Made by a program: the position numbers and the translations under genes
Shown here: piece by piece, positions 28,307 to 36,836 of the stretch
Layout of the letters: the number at the start of each line of letters is the position of its first letter
Numbering within the stretch: the stretch's first letter is position 1
Assembly: GCA_011390275.1 (NCBI GenBank)
Contig: JAABST010000005.1
Span: forward strand, 1 to 64,000
Direction of reading: 5' to 3'
Length of the DNA: 64,000 nucleotides
Origin: Geitlerinema sp. S16
GTDB lineage: Bacteria > Cyanobacteriota > Cyanobacteriia > Cyanobacteriales > Geitlerinemataceae
Notes under the pieces: model-generated
The model's database searches: none
The model's input: the letters and a program-made list of their open reading frames with translations, nothing else
What the model was told of the DNA's origin: nothing

Positions 28307-29362
28307 CTAACCGACCACTTCGGTCTGGAACCAATCTTGACCCCGGATTGCGGCAAGCAACGGGTCAGACTGAGCGACATTTTTTAGCTCAGGCGAGAGG
28401 GCGATCGCCGCTTGTAAATTAACGATCGCCCGATCGCTATGCCCCAAATTGGCAAAACCGCAGGCTTTGCCGTAGCAGGCTTCCGCGCAATCGGGCTGAA
28501 CCTCCAGGGCGCGATTAAAGGCCGCGATCGCCTCATCAAAACGCCGCAAACGCACAAACAAAGCCCCGCGAGCGCAGTGGGGGATTGGGTTCTGTGGATC
28601 AATCTCGATCGCTTGATCGTAGGCCGCCAGCGCTTCGCTATGCTGCGCCGCACGTTCGAGCTGTTTGGCGCGATCGAGATGATAATCGAGCAGATCGTCA
28701 AGGCGATCGCCCCACTGATCAGGAATGTCTAACGACTCTTCGAGAGGCTGATGGGCTGTTGAAAGCGTTTGTTGCACCGATAGCGCCATCGATACCATTT
28801 CCTTGAGACGGGTGGCCTGTCCGTCGTTACTGCTGGGGGAAGTCGATGGATCGGCGGGGGACGATGTGGGCGATCTATTCATGGTTGCGCTGCGGCGATC
28901 GGAATCGCTGAGCCGATCGCGTCGTAATTCGTCCTGTCGATCGCGCTGAAATTCTGTTTGCAGATCCTCGCCGATGCGCTGTTCAAGCTCATCGACAATT
29001 TTCGCCATCAGCGACCTGCGCAATAGCCACAGCAAACTCAATCCCACGATTGGCATTGCAATTAACAACAGCAGCAGCGTGTTGAGCAAACCGATCGTCC
29101 AAGCAAAATTACGATTAACGGCAGAATCAACTTCCTGCTCGATGATTCGCTCCACCTCGGATCGTTCGATCGTCTCGCGATTTAATGCCTCATTTAGCTG
29201 TTGGTTCCAGTCCTGATCGAGCGTGCCGGGGGTGACGATGGGATCGGAGGCTGGAAAATCGTTGGAGGTTTGGGCGTGGAGAGAGAAGGGGTGGATCGAC
29301 GCGAAGACGATCGCTGCGATCAGCATCGTGAGGCGGTTTGGCTTAAACAAGGGAAAAGACAT
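28307..29362 (-). CDS. TPR-repeat membrane protein
   Basis: 351 residues. An N-terminal signal-like segment (about 8-30, ending LHAQ) and a second hydrophobic helix at about 95-117 (LLNTLLLLLIAMPIVGLSLL) flank a short charged region. A Ser/Pro/Asp-rich linker with many Arg follows, and the C-terminus (about 230-330) holds two or three tetratricopeptide repeats such as EALAAYDQAIEIDPQNPIPH and EAIAAFNRALEVQPDCAE. TPR domains bind proteins; the partner is unknown. The orientation suggests that the repeats lie in the cytoplasm or periplasm, depending on whether the first segment is cleaved. It is monocistronic. Confidence 0.8.
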   Translation of the reverse strand: MSFPLFKPNRLTMLIAAIVFASIHPFSLHAQTSNDFPASDPIVTPGTLDQDWNQQLNEALNRETIERSEVERIIEQEVDSAVNRNFAWTIGLLNTLLLLLIAMPIVGLSLLWLLRRSLMAKIVDELEQRIGEDLQTEFQRDRQDELRRDRLSDSDRRSATMNRSPTSSPADPSTSPSSNDGQATRLKEMVSMALSVQQTLSTAHQPLEESLDIPDQWGDRLDDLLDYHLDRAKQLERAAQHSEALAAYDQAIEIDPQNPIPHCARGALFVRLRRFDEAIAAFNRALEVQPDCAEACYGKACGFANLGHSDRAIVNLQAAIALSPELKNVAQSDPLLAAIRGQDWFQTEVVG

Positions 29363-29714
29363 CAGGCGATCGGGGGGATCGGAGGATTACAGGCGATGAG
29401 CCAGCATGGATAATCGGCTCACAACACAAGCGCGATCGACTGCGGCGAGACATCATGATTCATTCTTCAGCATACTCCACGCCAAAAACTCGCCTGAATA
29501 TGGACAATTCCCAAATTGGAACACGCCAAGCACGGTGAATTCGTTTAAAAACAGGGCGATCGCAATACCGATATTAAAAGTGGTTACAAGATATCCGGGT
29601 TAGGTCTGGAAGTGCCTGAGGATTGAGTTAAGCGAAACAGGCAAAGGGGGAAACCGCCCAAGCCATCGCCTTTAATGCCCGCTTCATTTCAATGCTTCCA
29701 GCCACCTTCTAAAG
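29363..29714. other. Gene-free stretch
   Basis: A 65-codon frame at 29406-29603 shows no family trait and was not accepted. No repeat or hairpin of note was found. Confidence 0.35.
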
Positions 29715-29954
29715 ATGATGATGAATATCTTTGACTTTATCCCCCAACACCTTCGCGCAACCGAAAACTGCAACCAGACTTCCATAAACTCGACCACCGC
29801 AGCTTCTTCTAGCGTGTCAACAACCCCTCAAAGTTTTGAGACTCCGTCATGTACTCCGCCGGAGCAACATAGACTAATGATTCAAGAGTGGGAACAGGCT
29901 TGTTACTTGGAGTGGGTTGAGATGGAACAAGATATCTGTCTGTTTACGGCATGA
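29715..29954 (+). CDS. Possible small hypothetical protein
   Basis: A 79-residue frame with consecutive ATG codons at 29715, 29718 and one at 29721-29723 region. The N-terminal half is Ser/Thr-rich, and the C-terminal half HRLMIQEWEQACYLEWVEME is acidic and aromatic and could form a helix. There is no clear ribosome binding site or family match, so it may be spurious. It precedes a repeat-rich region. Confidence 0.3.
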   Translation: MMMNIFDFIPQHLRATENCNQTSINSTTAASSSVSTTPQSFETPSCTPPEQHRLMIQEWEQACYLEWVEMEQDICLFTA

Positions 29955-29979
29955 GTAGGCCAAGTCCATGAATGGACAC

Positions 29980-30095
29980 TATAGTCAGTTCAATTATTTT
30001 CAGAACACCCTGAGAGCGTTGAGCGGAGTCGAACCGCTGTTTGCGAGCAAGCAGAACAGAGTCGATATGTCTCGTTTTTTATTGAACTGACTATA
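29980..30095. repeat. 116-base element with perfect 15-base inverted ends
   Basis: Ends are TATAGTCAGTTCAAT (29980-29994) and the exact complement ATTGAACTGACTATA (30081-30095). The interior includes CTGAGAGCGTTGAGCGGAGTCGA, nearly the same core as in the elements at 34503-34641 and 34774-34890. No open frame. It is likely a non-autonomous mobile element of the MITE kind. Confidence 0.8.
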
Positions 30096-30149
30096 TGCGT
30101 CGCACAAGCTTCTAGCGGCGCGACTCATCTAGAAGTGTGTATTAGTTTG

Positions 30150-30221
30150 GTAGGGTGGGCAATGCCCACCGTAACGGATACGTATTCGTGGGTTAATCGT
30201 GGTGGGCAGTGCCCACCCTAC
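30150..30221. repeat. Double palindrome GTAGGGTGGGCA...TGCCCACCCTAC
   Basis: Left copy GTAGGGTGGGCAATGCCCACC (30150-30170) and right copy GGTGGGCAGTGCCCACCCTAC (30201-30221) are palindromes in themselves and also form an outer inverted repeat of 72 bases. This REP-like sequence is common in cyanobacterial spacers. A related single palindrome occurs at 45383-45399. Confidence 0.75.
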
Positions 30222-30343
30222 TGGTACGACATCTATAAGCCAATATTTTAAGGATGTCGCGCCACTACTGGCTTCTAGCCTGTCAGCAACCAGGATGGTT
30301 GAGTCACATCGACTCACGCTAATGGCTCAAATCCTCACAGCGC

Positions 30344-31135
30344 CTAACTCGACATCCAATTCAGTACCGGCCATTCAGGCTCGCGAGTATAGACCGTCAT
30401 ATCCTCAAACCGTCGCAGTTCAGCGCGATCGAGGCTCAGAACGACCTTGTCTTGGGCAAAATGTTGGTTTGCTTCGCTCAGGGTCTTGGCGATCGCAGCC
30501 CGATCAAGATTCGCTGGAATATCGCCGAAATAGCCGAGGGTGACGTGAGCCGTGAAGTGATATTGCTGGTCAATTCCCAGACCCATCATCGCCGAATCTT
30601 GATAAATGGAGCGTCGGACGCGAACCGTGCGCCGATACGAGGCTTCATCACTCGGGATGAGGCAGACCCCGATCGCCCGAGGCATCACCACAAACCCCAG
30701 CACCTGCCAGGATACGCACGTGGGTCCGACCACCTGCGGTTTGACCTCGCTAAACAGTGCCGCGAGGCGATCGCGCAGGTTGGCGTCATAGGCTGGATCA
30801 AGGCTCAGATCACGATAGGCGCTATCCCAAATCAGATCGGCGATCGTCATGTGATAGCTCGTCGGCGGCAAGCCAATCAACAGACCCTCGGGGAGCTGGC
30901 TCGCCAAGGCATCACTGGCCGTCTGAATCGCGGCATACGCTTCAACGTTGACCGTATCGTCTTCGTTCGTGGGCGAAATCAGCGTGTAGCCGGGGAATAA
31001 CACGGCGCGAACCACACCATCAGTCGTCCGCGCAAATTTCGGCGATTTGCACAAATACTGCAACGTGGAATGGTAGCTGTCGGGCTGTACCATTTTCGAG
31101 AGCCGTTCGAGATACGCTTGATACGAATCATCCAT
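30344..31135 (-). CDS. 2H phosphoesterase-like protein (DUF1868 type)
   Basis: 263 residues from the ATG at 31135 (a longer frame starts at 31165). The N-terminus MDDSYQAYLERLSKMVQ and the following PDSYHSTLQYLCKSPKF fit the DUF1868 family. Two HxT motifs are visible: HMTIADLI near residue 94 and HFTAHVTLGYF near 205, with the pair His-Val-Thr as the second catalytic element of the 2H (LigT/CPDase) fold. Such enzymes cleave cyclic phosphodiesters, often in RNA or nucleotide metabolism; the substrate here is unknown. It is divergent from holA, with about 160 bases between the two start codons. Confidence 0.8.
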   Translation of the reverse strand: MDDSYQAYLERLSKMVQPDSYHSTLQYLCKSPKFARTTDGVVRAVLFPGYTLISPTNEDDTVNVEAYAAIQTASDALASQLPEGLLIGLPPTSYHMTIADLIWDSAYRDLSLDPAYDANLRDRLAALFSEVKPQVVGPTCVSWQVLGFVVMPRAIGVCLIPSDEASYRRTVRVRRSIYQDSAMMGLGIDQQYHFTAHVTLGYFGDIPANLDRAAIAKTLSEANQHFAQDKVVLSLDRAELRRFEDMTVYTREPEWPVLNWMSS

Positions 31136-31298
31136 AGTGTTCTTGCCTAGTTGCGCCCAAACCAACGAAATCGAATGACGCTACGCTCGTTTGGGATTTG
31201 AGTTTGATCGTGGCACATCACGGGGATCAAAGACTAGAAAAACATCTCGATTCACGGGATTCGAGACCCTATCGTTAAATTTTCACAAGACGCTCATA

Positions 31299-32306
31299 AT
31301 GCCAATTTACCTGTACTGGGGTGAAGATGATTTTGCTTTGGAGCGAGCCGTAACATCTCTTCGTGAGGCGACCCTCGATCCGGCGTGGGGGTCGTTTAAT
31401 CATGACAAAATTGATGGCGATGGATCGGAAGCGGCGATCGCGGCGCTCAATCAGGCGATGACGCCACCGTTTGGCAGCGGCCAGCGCTTTGTTCATCTGC
31501 CCGACGCGCGGATCGCCCAGCAGTGTTCAGCGGATTTACTCACGGAACTCGAACGGACGATCGCGAAAATTCCCGATAGTTCAGTGCTGCTTTTCGTGTC
31601 GTCTAAAAAGCCAGACGGGCGACTGAAATCAACGAAATTACTCAAAAAACACGCCGAAATACGCGAATTTTCGCCCATTCCGCCCTGGAACACCGACGAA
31701 CTCGCCCAACGGGTTAAAGCGATCGCGCGGGAACTCAAGGTCAAACTCACGCCCGAAGCGATCGAGCTGCTGGCGGAATCCGTCGGAAATAACACCCGCC
31801 AACTGTTTGGCGAGCTGGAAAAGTTGCGTCTCTTTGCCGGGGACAGCGATACCGCGATCGAGGCCGCTACGGTGGAAACGTTAGTCGCGGCGACCAGTCA
31901 AAATAGCTTACAACTGGCGAAGGCGATCCGTGACGGTCAAACCAGCACAGCGCTAACCTTGGTCTCGGAGCTGATCGCTCGTAATGAGGCGGCTTTACGC
32001 ATTGTTGCGACGCTCAACGGGCAATTTCGCACCTGGCTATGGATAAAATTAGCGATCAAGTCGGGTGAACGCAGCGATAAGGCGATCGCCGATGCTGCCG
32101 AATTGGGCAACCCCAAGCGCGTGTACTTTTTAAAAAAAGAAGTGGCTCACCTTTCCCTCGCCTCGCTCCAAGCCGCCATGTCGGTGCTGCTCGATCTCGA
32201 ATACAGCCTGAAACGCGGCGGCGACGACCTGACCACCTTACAAACCAAAACGATCGAACTATGTCAGCTTTTCTCAACGGCTCCGGCCTCCCGCTTCGGT
32301 CGCTAA
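31299..32306 (+). CDS. holA: DNA polymerase III subunit delta
   Basis: 335 residues from the ATG at 31299. The frame extends to 31191, but the family begins MPIYLYWGEDDFALERAV in cyanobacteria. The protein has the three-domain clamp-loader fold: a Rossmann-like domain without Walker motifs, a helical second domain (LTPEAIELLAESVGNNTRQL) and a C-terminal collar (RNEAALRIVATLNGQFRTW). Delta opens the beta sliding clamp during replication. The 3' end overlaps the following lipoprotein gene by 46 bases, so the two are probably cotranscribed. Confidence 0.9.
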   Translation: MPIYLYWGEDDFALERAVTSLREATLDPAWGSFNHDKIDGDGSEAAIAALNQAMTPPFGSGQRFVHLPDARIAQQCSADLLTELERTIAKIPDSSVLLFVSSKKPDGRLKSTKLLKKHAEIREFSPIPPWNTDELAQRVKAIARELKVKLTPEAIELLAESVGNNTRQLFGELEKLRLFAGDSDTAIEAATVETLVAATSQNSLQLAKAIRDGQTSTALTLVSELIARNEAALRIVATLNGQFRTWLWIKLAIKSGERSDKAIADAAELGNPKRVYFLKKEVAHLSLASLQAAMSVLLDLEYSLKRGGDDLTTLQTKTIELCQLFSTAPASRFGR

Positions 32307-32749
32307 CCCGCAGCCTAATCGCAGCTAGCGCGATCGCCCTGACCTCGATCTCGCTCACCGCCTGCGGCTCCAAACCATCCGATCCAGCCGAAACAACCAC
32401 CACGGGCGCACCGGCTCCAGAGCAGACGATCGCCTACGCCCGCGCCCTTTGGGAAATCGAACGCGAACGCACTGCCGCCTACGATGCGCTGACGGCAGAA
32501 ATCGCCAGCGATAAGCTCCCGGCTCTGACCTGCGATCAGCCCAAGAGTTTACAGGTTTTACGCGGTACGGCTCGCGATATTGCCGTGGAGTTTTGTAATA
32601 CAGCGCGAGCCATTGTCGAGCGGACGCGGTTGACGCCGGATGAGTTTAACGAGCTGACCCGTGCGAGCGAGGCTGACCCGACGTTGCAGGCCGCGATCGA
32701 TACGGAGCTATTACGTATTCAAACCGATGAGGCTAAACTCTCAAATTAG
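32261..32749 (+). CDS. Lipoprotein with DUF4168-like domain
   Basis: 162 residues. The N-terminal signal ends in a lipobox, ISLTACGS, with the lipidated cysteine near residue 35. A Thr/Pro-rich linker follows, then the helical domain with IAYARALWEIERERTAAYDA and FNELTRASEADPTLQAAID, which resembles DUF4168. It would be anchored to a membrane on the periplasmic or lumenal side. No function is known. It starts inside holA and is probably part of that transcript. Confidence 0.75.
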   Translation: MSAFLNGSGLPLRSLTRSLIAASAIALTSISLTACGSKPSDPAETTTTGAPAPEQTIAYARALWEIERERTAAYDALTAEIASDKLPALTCDQPKSLQVLRGTARDIAVEFCNTARAIVERTRLTPDEFNELTRASEADPTLQAAIDTELLRIQTDEAKLSN

Positions 32750-32817
32750 AGAGCGATCGCTACACTTAAGTTAGTTATTTAAGTCAACTCGTCAAATCAG
32801 CCAGTAGTCAATTTGTA

Positions 32818-33396
32818 ATGAATAACAAAACGTCAGATTCGGGATTTAAGGAGTACAAAAATGTGCAGGAATTTCCATTGCACATTGATCAGCTCTCGCA
32901 AGATGAAATTGCGGCGCTGTACTCAGAGATGCGCCAGGAATATAAGAAATTATCGATTAGTCGCGGTCAACTGGTCAGGAGACGTATTGAAGGGAAGCAA
33001 AAAGTGTCGGATCTGAAACGGACGATCGCTTCCGTCAGTTCAGAAGTGGAGGCGCTCGAACGGGATCGCAATAAATTTCAGCGATCGCTACAGCACAGCA
33101 TCAACGTCCAAGGGAAAATGCAGGGCGAGCGTGATGTACTATCCCAACATGTCCAGAGTTTGCGCCAGAAGCTAAATGCGACTAATGTGCTGATCAGCGA
33201 CTTTGAAGCGGTGTATGAATCCGTTTTGACCGAAGAGCGAAGTTTTTCGGGATTCTTTCGGTTATTAAAGGCAGCAAAACGACTGTTGACAACGGATTTA
33301 AAAGAACTCACGATGAAAAGAGCAGAGCCGGAACCGATCGAGGAGTTTAAACGTGAAGATCAAGCCAGTATTAATCGTCGTTTATTAGATGATTAG
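32818..33396 (+). CDS. Coiled-coil protein of unknown function
   Basis: A 192-residue soluble protein. Residues 20-55 (FPLHIDQLSQDEIAALYSEM) form a short domain, residues 55-125 a long coiled coil (KVSDLKRTIASVSSEVEALE), and the C-terminal end is basic with a final RRLLDD. No signal or membrane segment. It is followed after 58 bases by another helical protein, and the pair may act together. I do not recognise the family. Base composition is less GC-rich than in the surrounding genes. Confidence 0.68.
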   Translation: MNNKTSDSGFKEYKNVQEFPLHIDQLSQDEIAALYSEMRQEYKKLSISRGQLVRRRIEGKQKVSDLKRTIASVSSEVEALERDRNKFQRSLQHSINVQGKMQGERDVLSQHVQSLRQKLNATNVLISDFEAVYESVLTEERSFSGFFRLLKAAKRLLTTDLKELTMKRAEPEPIEEFKREDQASINRRLLDD

Positions 33397-33454
33397 CTTG
33401 GGTTTAACTGGAGAGAGCCAAGATTTAGATTAGTATTAGAAAGAAGGGGTAATC

Positions 33455-33970
33455 ATGGGGCGTTTAACCGATTCACTACGCGAAGCAAGCAGCGAACTTG
33501 AGGCGATCGAGTCCGGGATTGATCGGATGAATGCTTTCGGTCAAGAGCTATTAGAAAATACTGCGGAGGTGGCACAGGCGGCTTTAAACGTCGGCTATCT
33601 AACCGGCAAGCAAGAGGTAAACATGGCAGAGCAAGATAGTACCGATCCGCTCAACGCCGATCCTGACGCTTCTTCTCCAGCACTCTCGGCGACAGAAGAG
33701 CTACAGGCAGAACTAAAACAGTTGCGATCGAGTCAAAGTTCGCTACGCACCGCCAATGACCGATATCGCCTTCAAAAGATCATGGTTCAGATCTACTTAA
33801 AGCAGGCAAATCTTGACCCAAAAATTCTGGCGCAGGTCGATCACATTTACCAGCTTTCCAGTATTCGATCGGCTCCATCCCTCGCCTCAAGTTTTCTCAA
33901 TTTTGATCGTTCTCAAATTCTGAAGCTATTGCGCCAGGTGGTTGTTTACTCCAAGCACCTTATACAGTAA
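33455..33970 (+). CDS. Helical protein of unknown function, second of a pair
   Basis: 171 residues starting MGRLTDSLREASSELEAIES. An N-terminal helix (1-60) is followed by an Asp/Ser-rich linker (about 60-80), a coiled coil (ELQAELKQLRSSQSSLRTAN), and a C-terminal helical end (ILKLLRQVVVYSKHLIQ). Its start is preceded by AGAAGGGG, a good ribosome binding site. It follows the coiled-coil gene on the same strand; their shared helical character suggests a complex, which is inference. Function unknown. Confidence 0.68.
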   Translation: MGRLTDSLREASSELEAIESGIDRMNAFGQELLENTAEVAQAALNVGYLTGKQEVNMAEQDSTDPLNADPDASSPALSATEELQAELKQLRSSQSSLRTANDRYRLQKIMVQIYLKQANLDPKILAQVDHIYQLSSIRSAPSLASSFLNFDRSQILKLLRQVVVYSKHLIQ

Positions 33971-34092
33971 GCGGCTGACTGGGTAAGGCGAGTAGACGGC
34001 AACACGATGCCAAGCCCTGCTCATCGAGCAATCATCGCAATCATTCATAACCGTAGCCAGCAAACCCTTGAGGATGAACCGACACACTCGCT

Positions 34093-34494
34093 ATGCTTCA
34101 GCTCCCTCGCAAGCTCCCGAAACGATTCGCCCTGATCGCCCTGTCCCTCTTTTTCATCCTGGCAGGCGCGAACCACTTTGCCAGTACCGACTTCTACCTA
34201 CGACTGATGCCCAACTATCTACCGGCTCATCTCGAACTGGTTTATCTCAGTGGGGTATTTGAGATTTTGGGCGGGGTGGGCGTATTGGTTCCGTACGTTC
34301 GATCAATCGCGGGGTGGGGTTTAGTGGCGCTACTCATCGCGGTCTACCCAGCCAATATTCACATGGCGCTGCATCCAGAACTTTTTCCTGAATTCTCGCG
34401 ATCGTTGCTCTATGGCAGGCTACCGCTACAGTTTGTGCTGATTGCCTGGGCATACTGGGCTTCACGGCCAGAATCAGACGCCAGTTCGGGTTAA
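34093..34494 (+). CDS. DoxX family membrane protein
   Basis: 133 residues with four hydrophobic segments at about 12-30, 50-70, 73-90 and 110-127. The conserved pieces are FILAGANHFASTDFYLRLMP, VYLSGVFEILGGVGVLVP and AVYPANIHMALHPE, which fit the DoxX/DUF4149-like family. These small integral membrane proteins have been linked to thiosulfate:quinone chemistry or redox stress in some bacteria, but the role here is unknown. It ends nine bases before the first of three inverted-repeat elements. Confidence 0.83.
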   Translation: MLQLPRKLPKRFALIALSLFFILAGANHFASTDFYLRLMPNYLPAHLELVYLSGVFEILGGVGVLVPYVRSIAGWGLVALLIAVYPANIHMALHPELFPEFSRSLLYGRLPLQFVLIAWAYWASRPESDASSG

Positions 34495-34502
34495 CCCAAA
34501 CC

Positions 34503-34641
34503 TATAGCAATCACCGATTGAGTTAGGACGCATCAAAAAACTGAGAGCACTGAGCGGAGTCGTTGGCATAGCCTTCGCGAAGCGAATAGTGCGGTTTTCA
34601 GTTTAGACGAGAGTGTCCTAATCTAATCGCTACCTGCTATA
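34503..34641. repeat. 139-base inverted-repeat element A
   Basis: The ends are TATAGCAATCACCGATTGAG and a near-complement ending in GCTATA, with GTTAGGAC (34522 region) facing GTCCTAA on the other side. The interior contains CTGAGAGCACTGAGCGGAGTCG and TTCGCGAAGCG. Same family as the element at 34774-34890. Confidence 0.75.
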
Positions 34642-34767
34642 TCCCGCTTCTGTCACTATCCGAAAAGAGAGGCTAGAAGCCTGATTCCAGCATTCTCGTT
34701 CGTGCCAAGAGAATTGCTGAGATGACGTAACCTCGTTGCTATCCCGGAAAGTGACAAAAGAGGGATA
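34640..34767. repeat. 128-base inverted-repeat element B
   Basis: The ends TATCCCGCTTCTGTCACT (34640-34657, arm to 34662) and the reverse complement at 34745-34767 (CGGAAAGTGACAAAAGAGGG) match at 20 of 23 bases. It lies directly between two elements of another family, sharing its first bases with element A. No open frame. Confidence 0.72.
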
Positions 34768-34773
34768 AGCATA

Positions 34774-34890
34774 TATAGCAAAAACCGATTTGGTTAGGAC
34801 GTATCAAAAAAACTGAAGAGCACTGAGCGGAGTCGAAGTGCGGTTTTTAACTTAGGCGAGAATGTCCTAACACAATCGGCTTACGCTATA
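34774..34890. repeat. 117-base inverted-repeat element C (same family as A)
   Basis: Begins TATAGCAAAAACCGATTTGG and ends ATCGGCTTACGCTATA, with GTTAGGAC facing GTCCTAA inside. The core GAGCACTGAGCGGAGTCGAAG repeats the interior of element A and of 29980-30095. It lies 23 bases from the end of the DUF262 gene at 34914. Confidence 0.75.
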
Positions 34891-34913
34891 GAGCAAATTT
34901 TCTAATCCCAAAC

Positions 34914-36686
34914 TCACGTTACGTTAATCAAGTTCGTAATTTTAGTTTTCAGGGCTTGATAACGGGCTTCATAGAACTGTCGAAAATCCTTTAATTCTAC
35001 TGGAATCGTGCCCAAATCATGCTGGCTGCAATAGTGTTTGATTGAAGTTACATCTAGATCACCTTCCTCTGTACGATGTTTATTCTCCAGCCAAGTCATC
35101 GGTAAAATCGCTTGTTTTTCGATATTTTCTTGCCCGTCGAGAAGTTGCAGATTAGGCAATTGATTGCATAAAATCTGCCATTGTTCAACTTGTTCATCGT
35201 TTAAGCCTTGATTATTCTTGAGCTTTGGAAGTGTGAATTTCGATTTCGGAAAAATATGGTCGATGTGAAATTGATTGCGGAGATCGACAAAGGGATAAAG
35301 GAGAGATAGGAGTAAGAATACTCGTTTATCACCATATTTTAAGGTTGCGAGTTCCTCGATTTCTTCATCTTCAAATGTGAGAGATTTACCCCGTTGTCGC
35401 ATGGTCTGAGTGAGGGATTCTAAGGGGAAACCATTTTCTTGGGAGTCTTTAATCGCAGTGCGGAGCGCAGTTAGTAGGGTATCGAGCCCGCTACCCCAGA
35501 TACCGGAGGATTTGAGTAGAGAACGAAACAGCCAATTTTTGATTTGCTTTCGTTCTTCTGCATTGAGACAATGTTTTGAATGGTGGTCTGTATAACCCTT
35601 TTGATAGATGTAGTAGGCAATGGGCAAAATAGAACTATCAGCACGGAGAGTGCTTCCGTTCAGTCCAAAGTCAGCGACGAGTTGGACGGTGAGGGTGAGG
35701 GATTGACGGATCTTTGACCAGAGAGATTCGAGTTTAGCCATGTTCTCGTGGTTAAAGTTTTTGACTTTAAATCCAACACTGCTGATATCTGCCAGCATTA
35801 AACCGGCTTTGAGAACAAAATCTTTTGAGAAATTAAAGCCGTTTCGGATGTTGTTGAGTTCGTCAACGAGTTTATGGATCTCTTGTCTGGCATCAAGCTC
35901 TGACCATTGGGCAACGGCAATACTTAATAACAAATCTGAATAGGATAGGACTGTACCGCCGCTATTCATACGAATGAATATATTTAAAACTTTCTCGATA
36001 TCTTGACTTTTTTCTTCGTAGTAATTTATTAAACCTTGTTCTGTAATCTTTTTATGTAATAGAGAAAGGGTTTTGTTGGCTTTCTTTGCTTTTTCTGCAT
36101 CTAAGCCTGGATGTTTCTCGGTTATCCAACTAAACACTTCATAGGGATCATCAATAGCTAGAATATCAGGCACTTTGAACCAAATTTCGGTGTCACTGTC
36201 AACAGCTTTTTGGGGATTTAGAAACTTGAAGCGATATCTAAATTCTTCATGCTCGAAATCGCTTTCTGCCAGTAAATCTAGGTATAAAAATTGTTCTGGA
36301 AAGGCATCAGGATTACTCCAGTATTTACGAGGAAGTTTTAATGCCATGGAACCTCGTAAGCCAATATTGAGGGCTGTTAGGCGTTGTTGTCCATCGAGAA
36401 CGGCAATCAGGTTTTGGTTCGTGATAACGCCCAGGTCTGGGCAGTGGGGATTATTTTTTTGATGATAATCCCTCACAAAGCCATAAAATTTAAATTTGTC
36501 GCTATTGGTGGACTCTACATTCCAAAATAAAAATGTGCCAATGGGATAATCCTGCATCAAGCTATCGAAGAGTTGGGCGATTTGTGGTGGTTGCCAGACG
36601 AATTCTCTTTGGATAGCGGGTAAAACGTAGCGATTGTGTTGGATGTCTTTTAAGGTTTCGCGAATAGTACCACCAGGTTTATACAT
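34914..36686 (-). CDS. DUF262 and HNH (DUF1524) domain protein, GmrSD-like
   Basis: 590 residues. The N-terminal DUF262 domain has YVLPAIQREFVWQPPQIAQL and the nucleotide-binding motif VLDGQQRLTALN near residue 97. The C-terminal part holds an HNH nuclease motif, FHIDHIFPKSKF near 472-483, in the DUF1524 arrangement. Fused or paired DUF262-DUF1524 proteins include the type IV restriction enzyme GmrSD, which cuts modified phage DNA, so a defence role is plausible. No methylase or other defence gene is beside it. The gene is far more AT-rich and HIP1-poor than its neighbours, and it is bordered by inverted repeats on both sides, which points to horizontal acquisition. Confidence 0.88.
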   Translation of the reverse strand: MYKPGGTIRETLKDIQHNRYVLPAIQREFVWQPPQIAQLFDSLMQDYPIGTFLFWNVESTNSDKFKFYGFVRDYHQKNNPHCPDLGVITNQNLIAVLDGQQRLTALNIGLRGSMALKLPRKYWSNPDAFPEQFLYLDLLAESDFEHEEFRYRFKFLNPQKAVDSDTEIWFKVPDILAIDDPYEVFSWITEKHPGLDAEKAKKANKTLSLLHKKITEQGLINYYEEKSQDIEKVLNIFIRMNSGGTVLSYSDLLLSIAVAQWSELDARQEIHKLVDELNNIRNGFNFSKDFVLKAGLMLADISSVGFKVKNFNHENMAKLESLWSKIRQSLTLTVQLVADFGLNGSTLRADSSILPIAYYIYQKGYTDHHSKHCLNAEERKQIKNWLFRSLLKSSGIWGSGLDTLLTALRTAIKDSQENGFPLESLTQTMRQRGKSLTFEDEEIEELATLKYGDKRVFLLLSLLYPFVDLRNQFHIDHIFPKSKFTLPKLKNNQGLNDEQVEQWQILCNQLPNLQLLDGQENIEKQAILPMTWLENKHRTEEGDLDVTSIKHYCSQHDLGTIPVELKDFRQFYEARYQALKTKITNLINVT

Positions 36687-36721
36687 TTGTACTTCTCTAT
36701 TTTGATCTTTAAAAGTTTCTA

Positions 36722-36748
36722 CCCCTTCTCCCAGAACTGGAGAAGGGG
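36722..36748. terminator. Hairpin CCCCTTCTCC/GGAGAAGGGG
   Basis: Perfect ten-base arms (36722-36731 and 36739-36748) with a seven-base loop. It lies between the end of ndhB and the start of the DUF262 gene and may end the ndhB transcript, although only a short T-run follows. The same palindrome is a common cyanobacterial interspersed repeat. Confidence 0.5.
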
Positions 36749-36836
36749 ATAGGCGATTAAGAGTCTAGACTAAATCGCTGCAAACCATACAAAATATCGG
36801 TTTCAGCTAATTTTCTTGACCCGAATTCATGTTCAA

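Noticed and set aside
29406..29603. 65-codon plus-strand frame
   Set aside because: No recognisable features or start signal.
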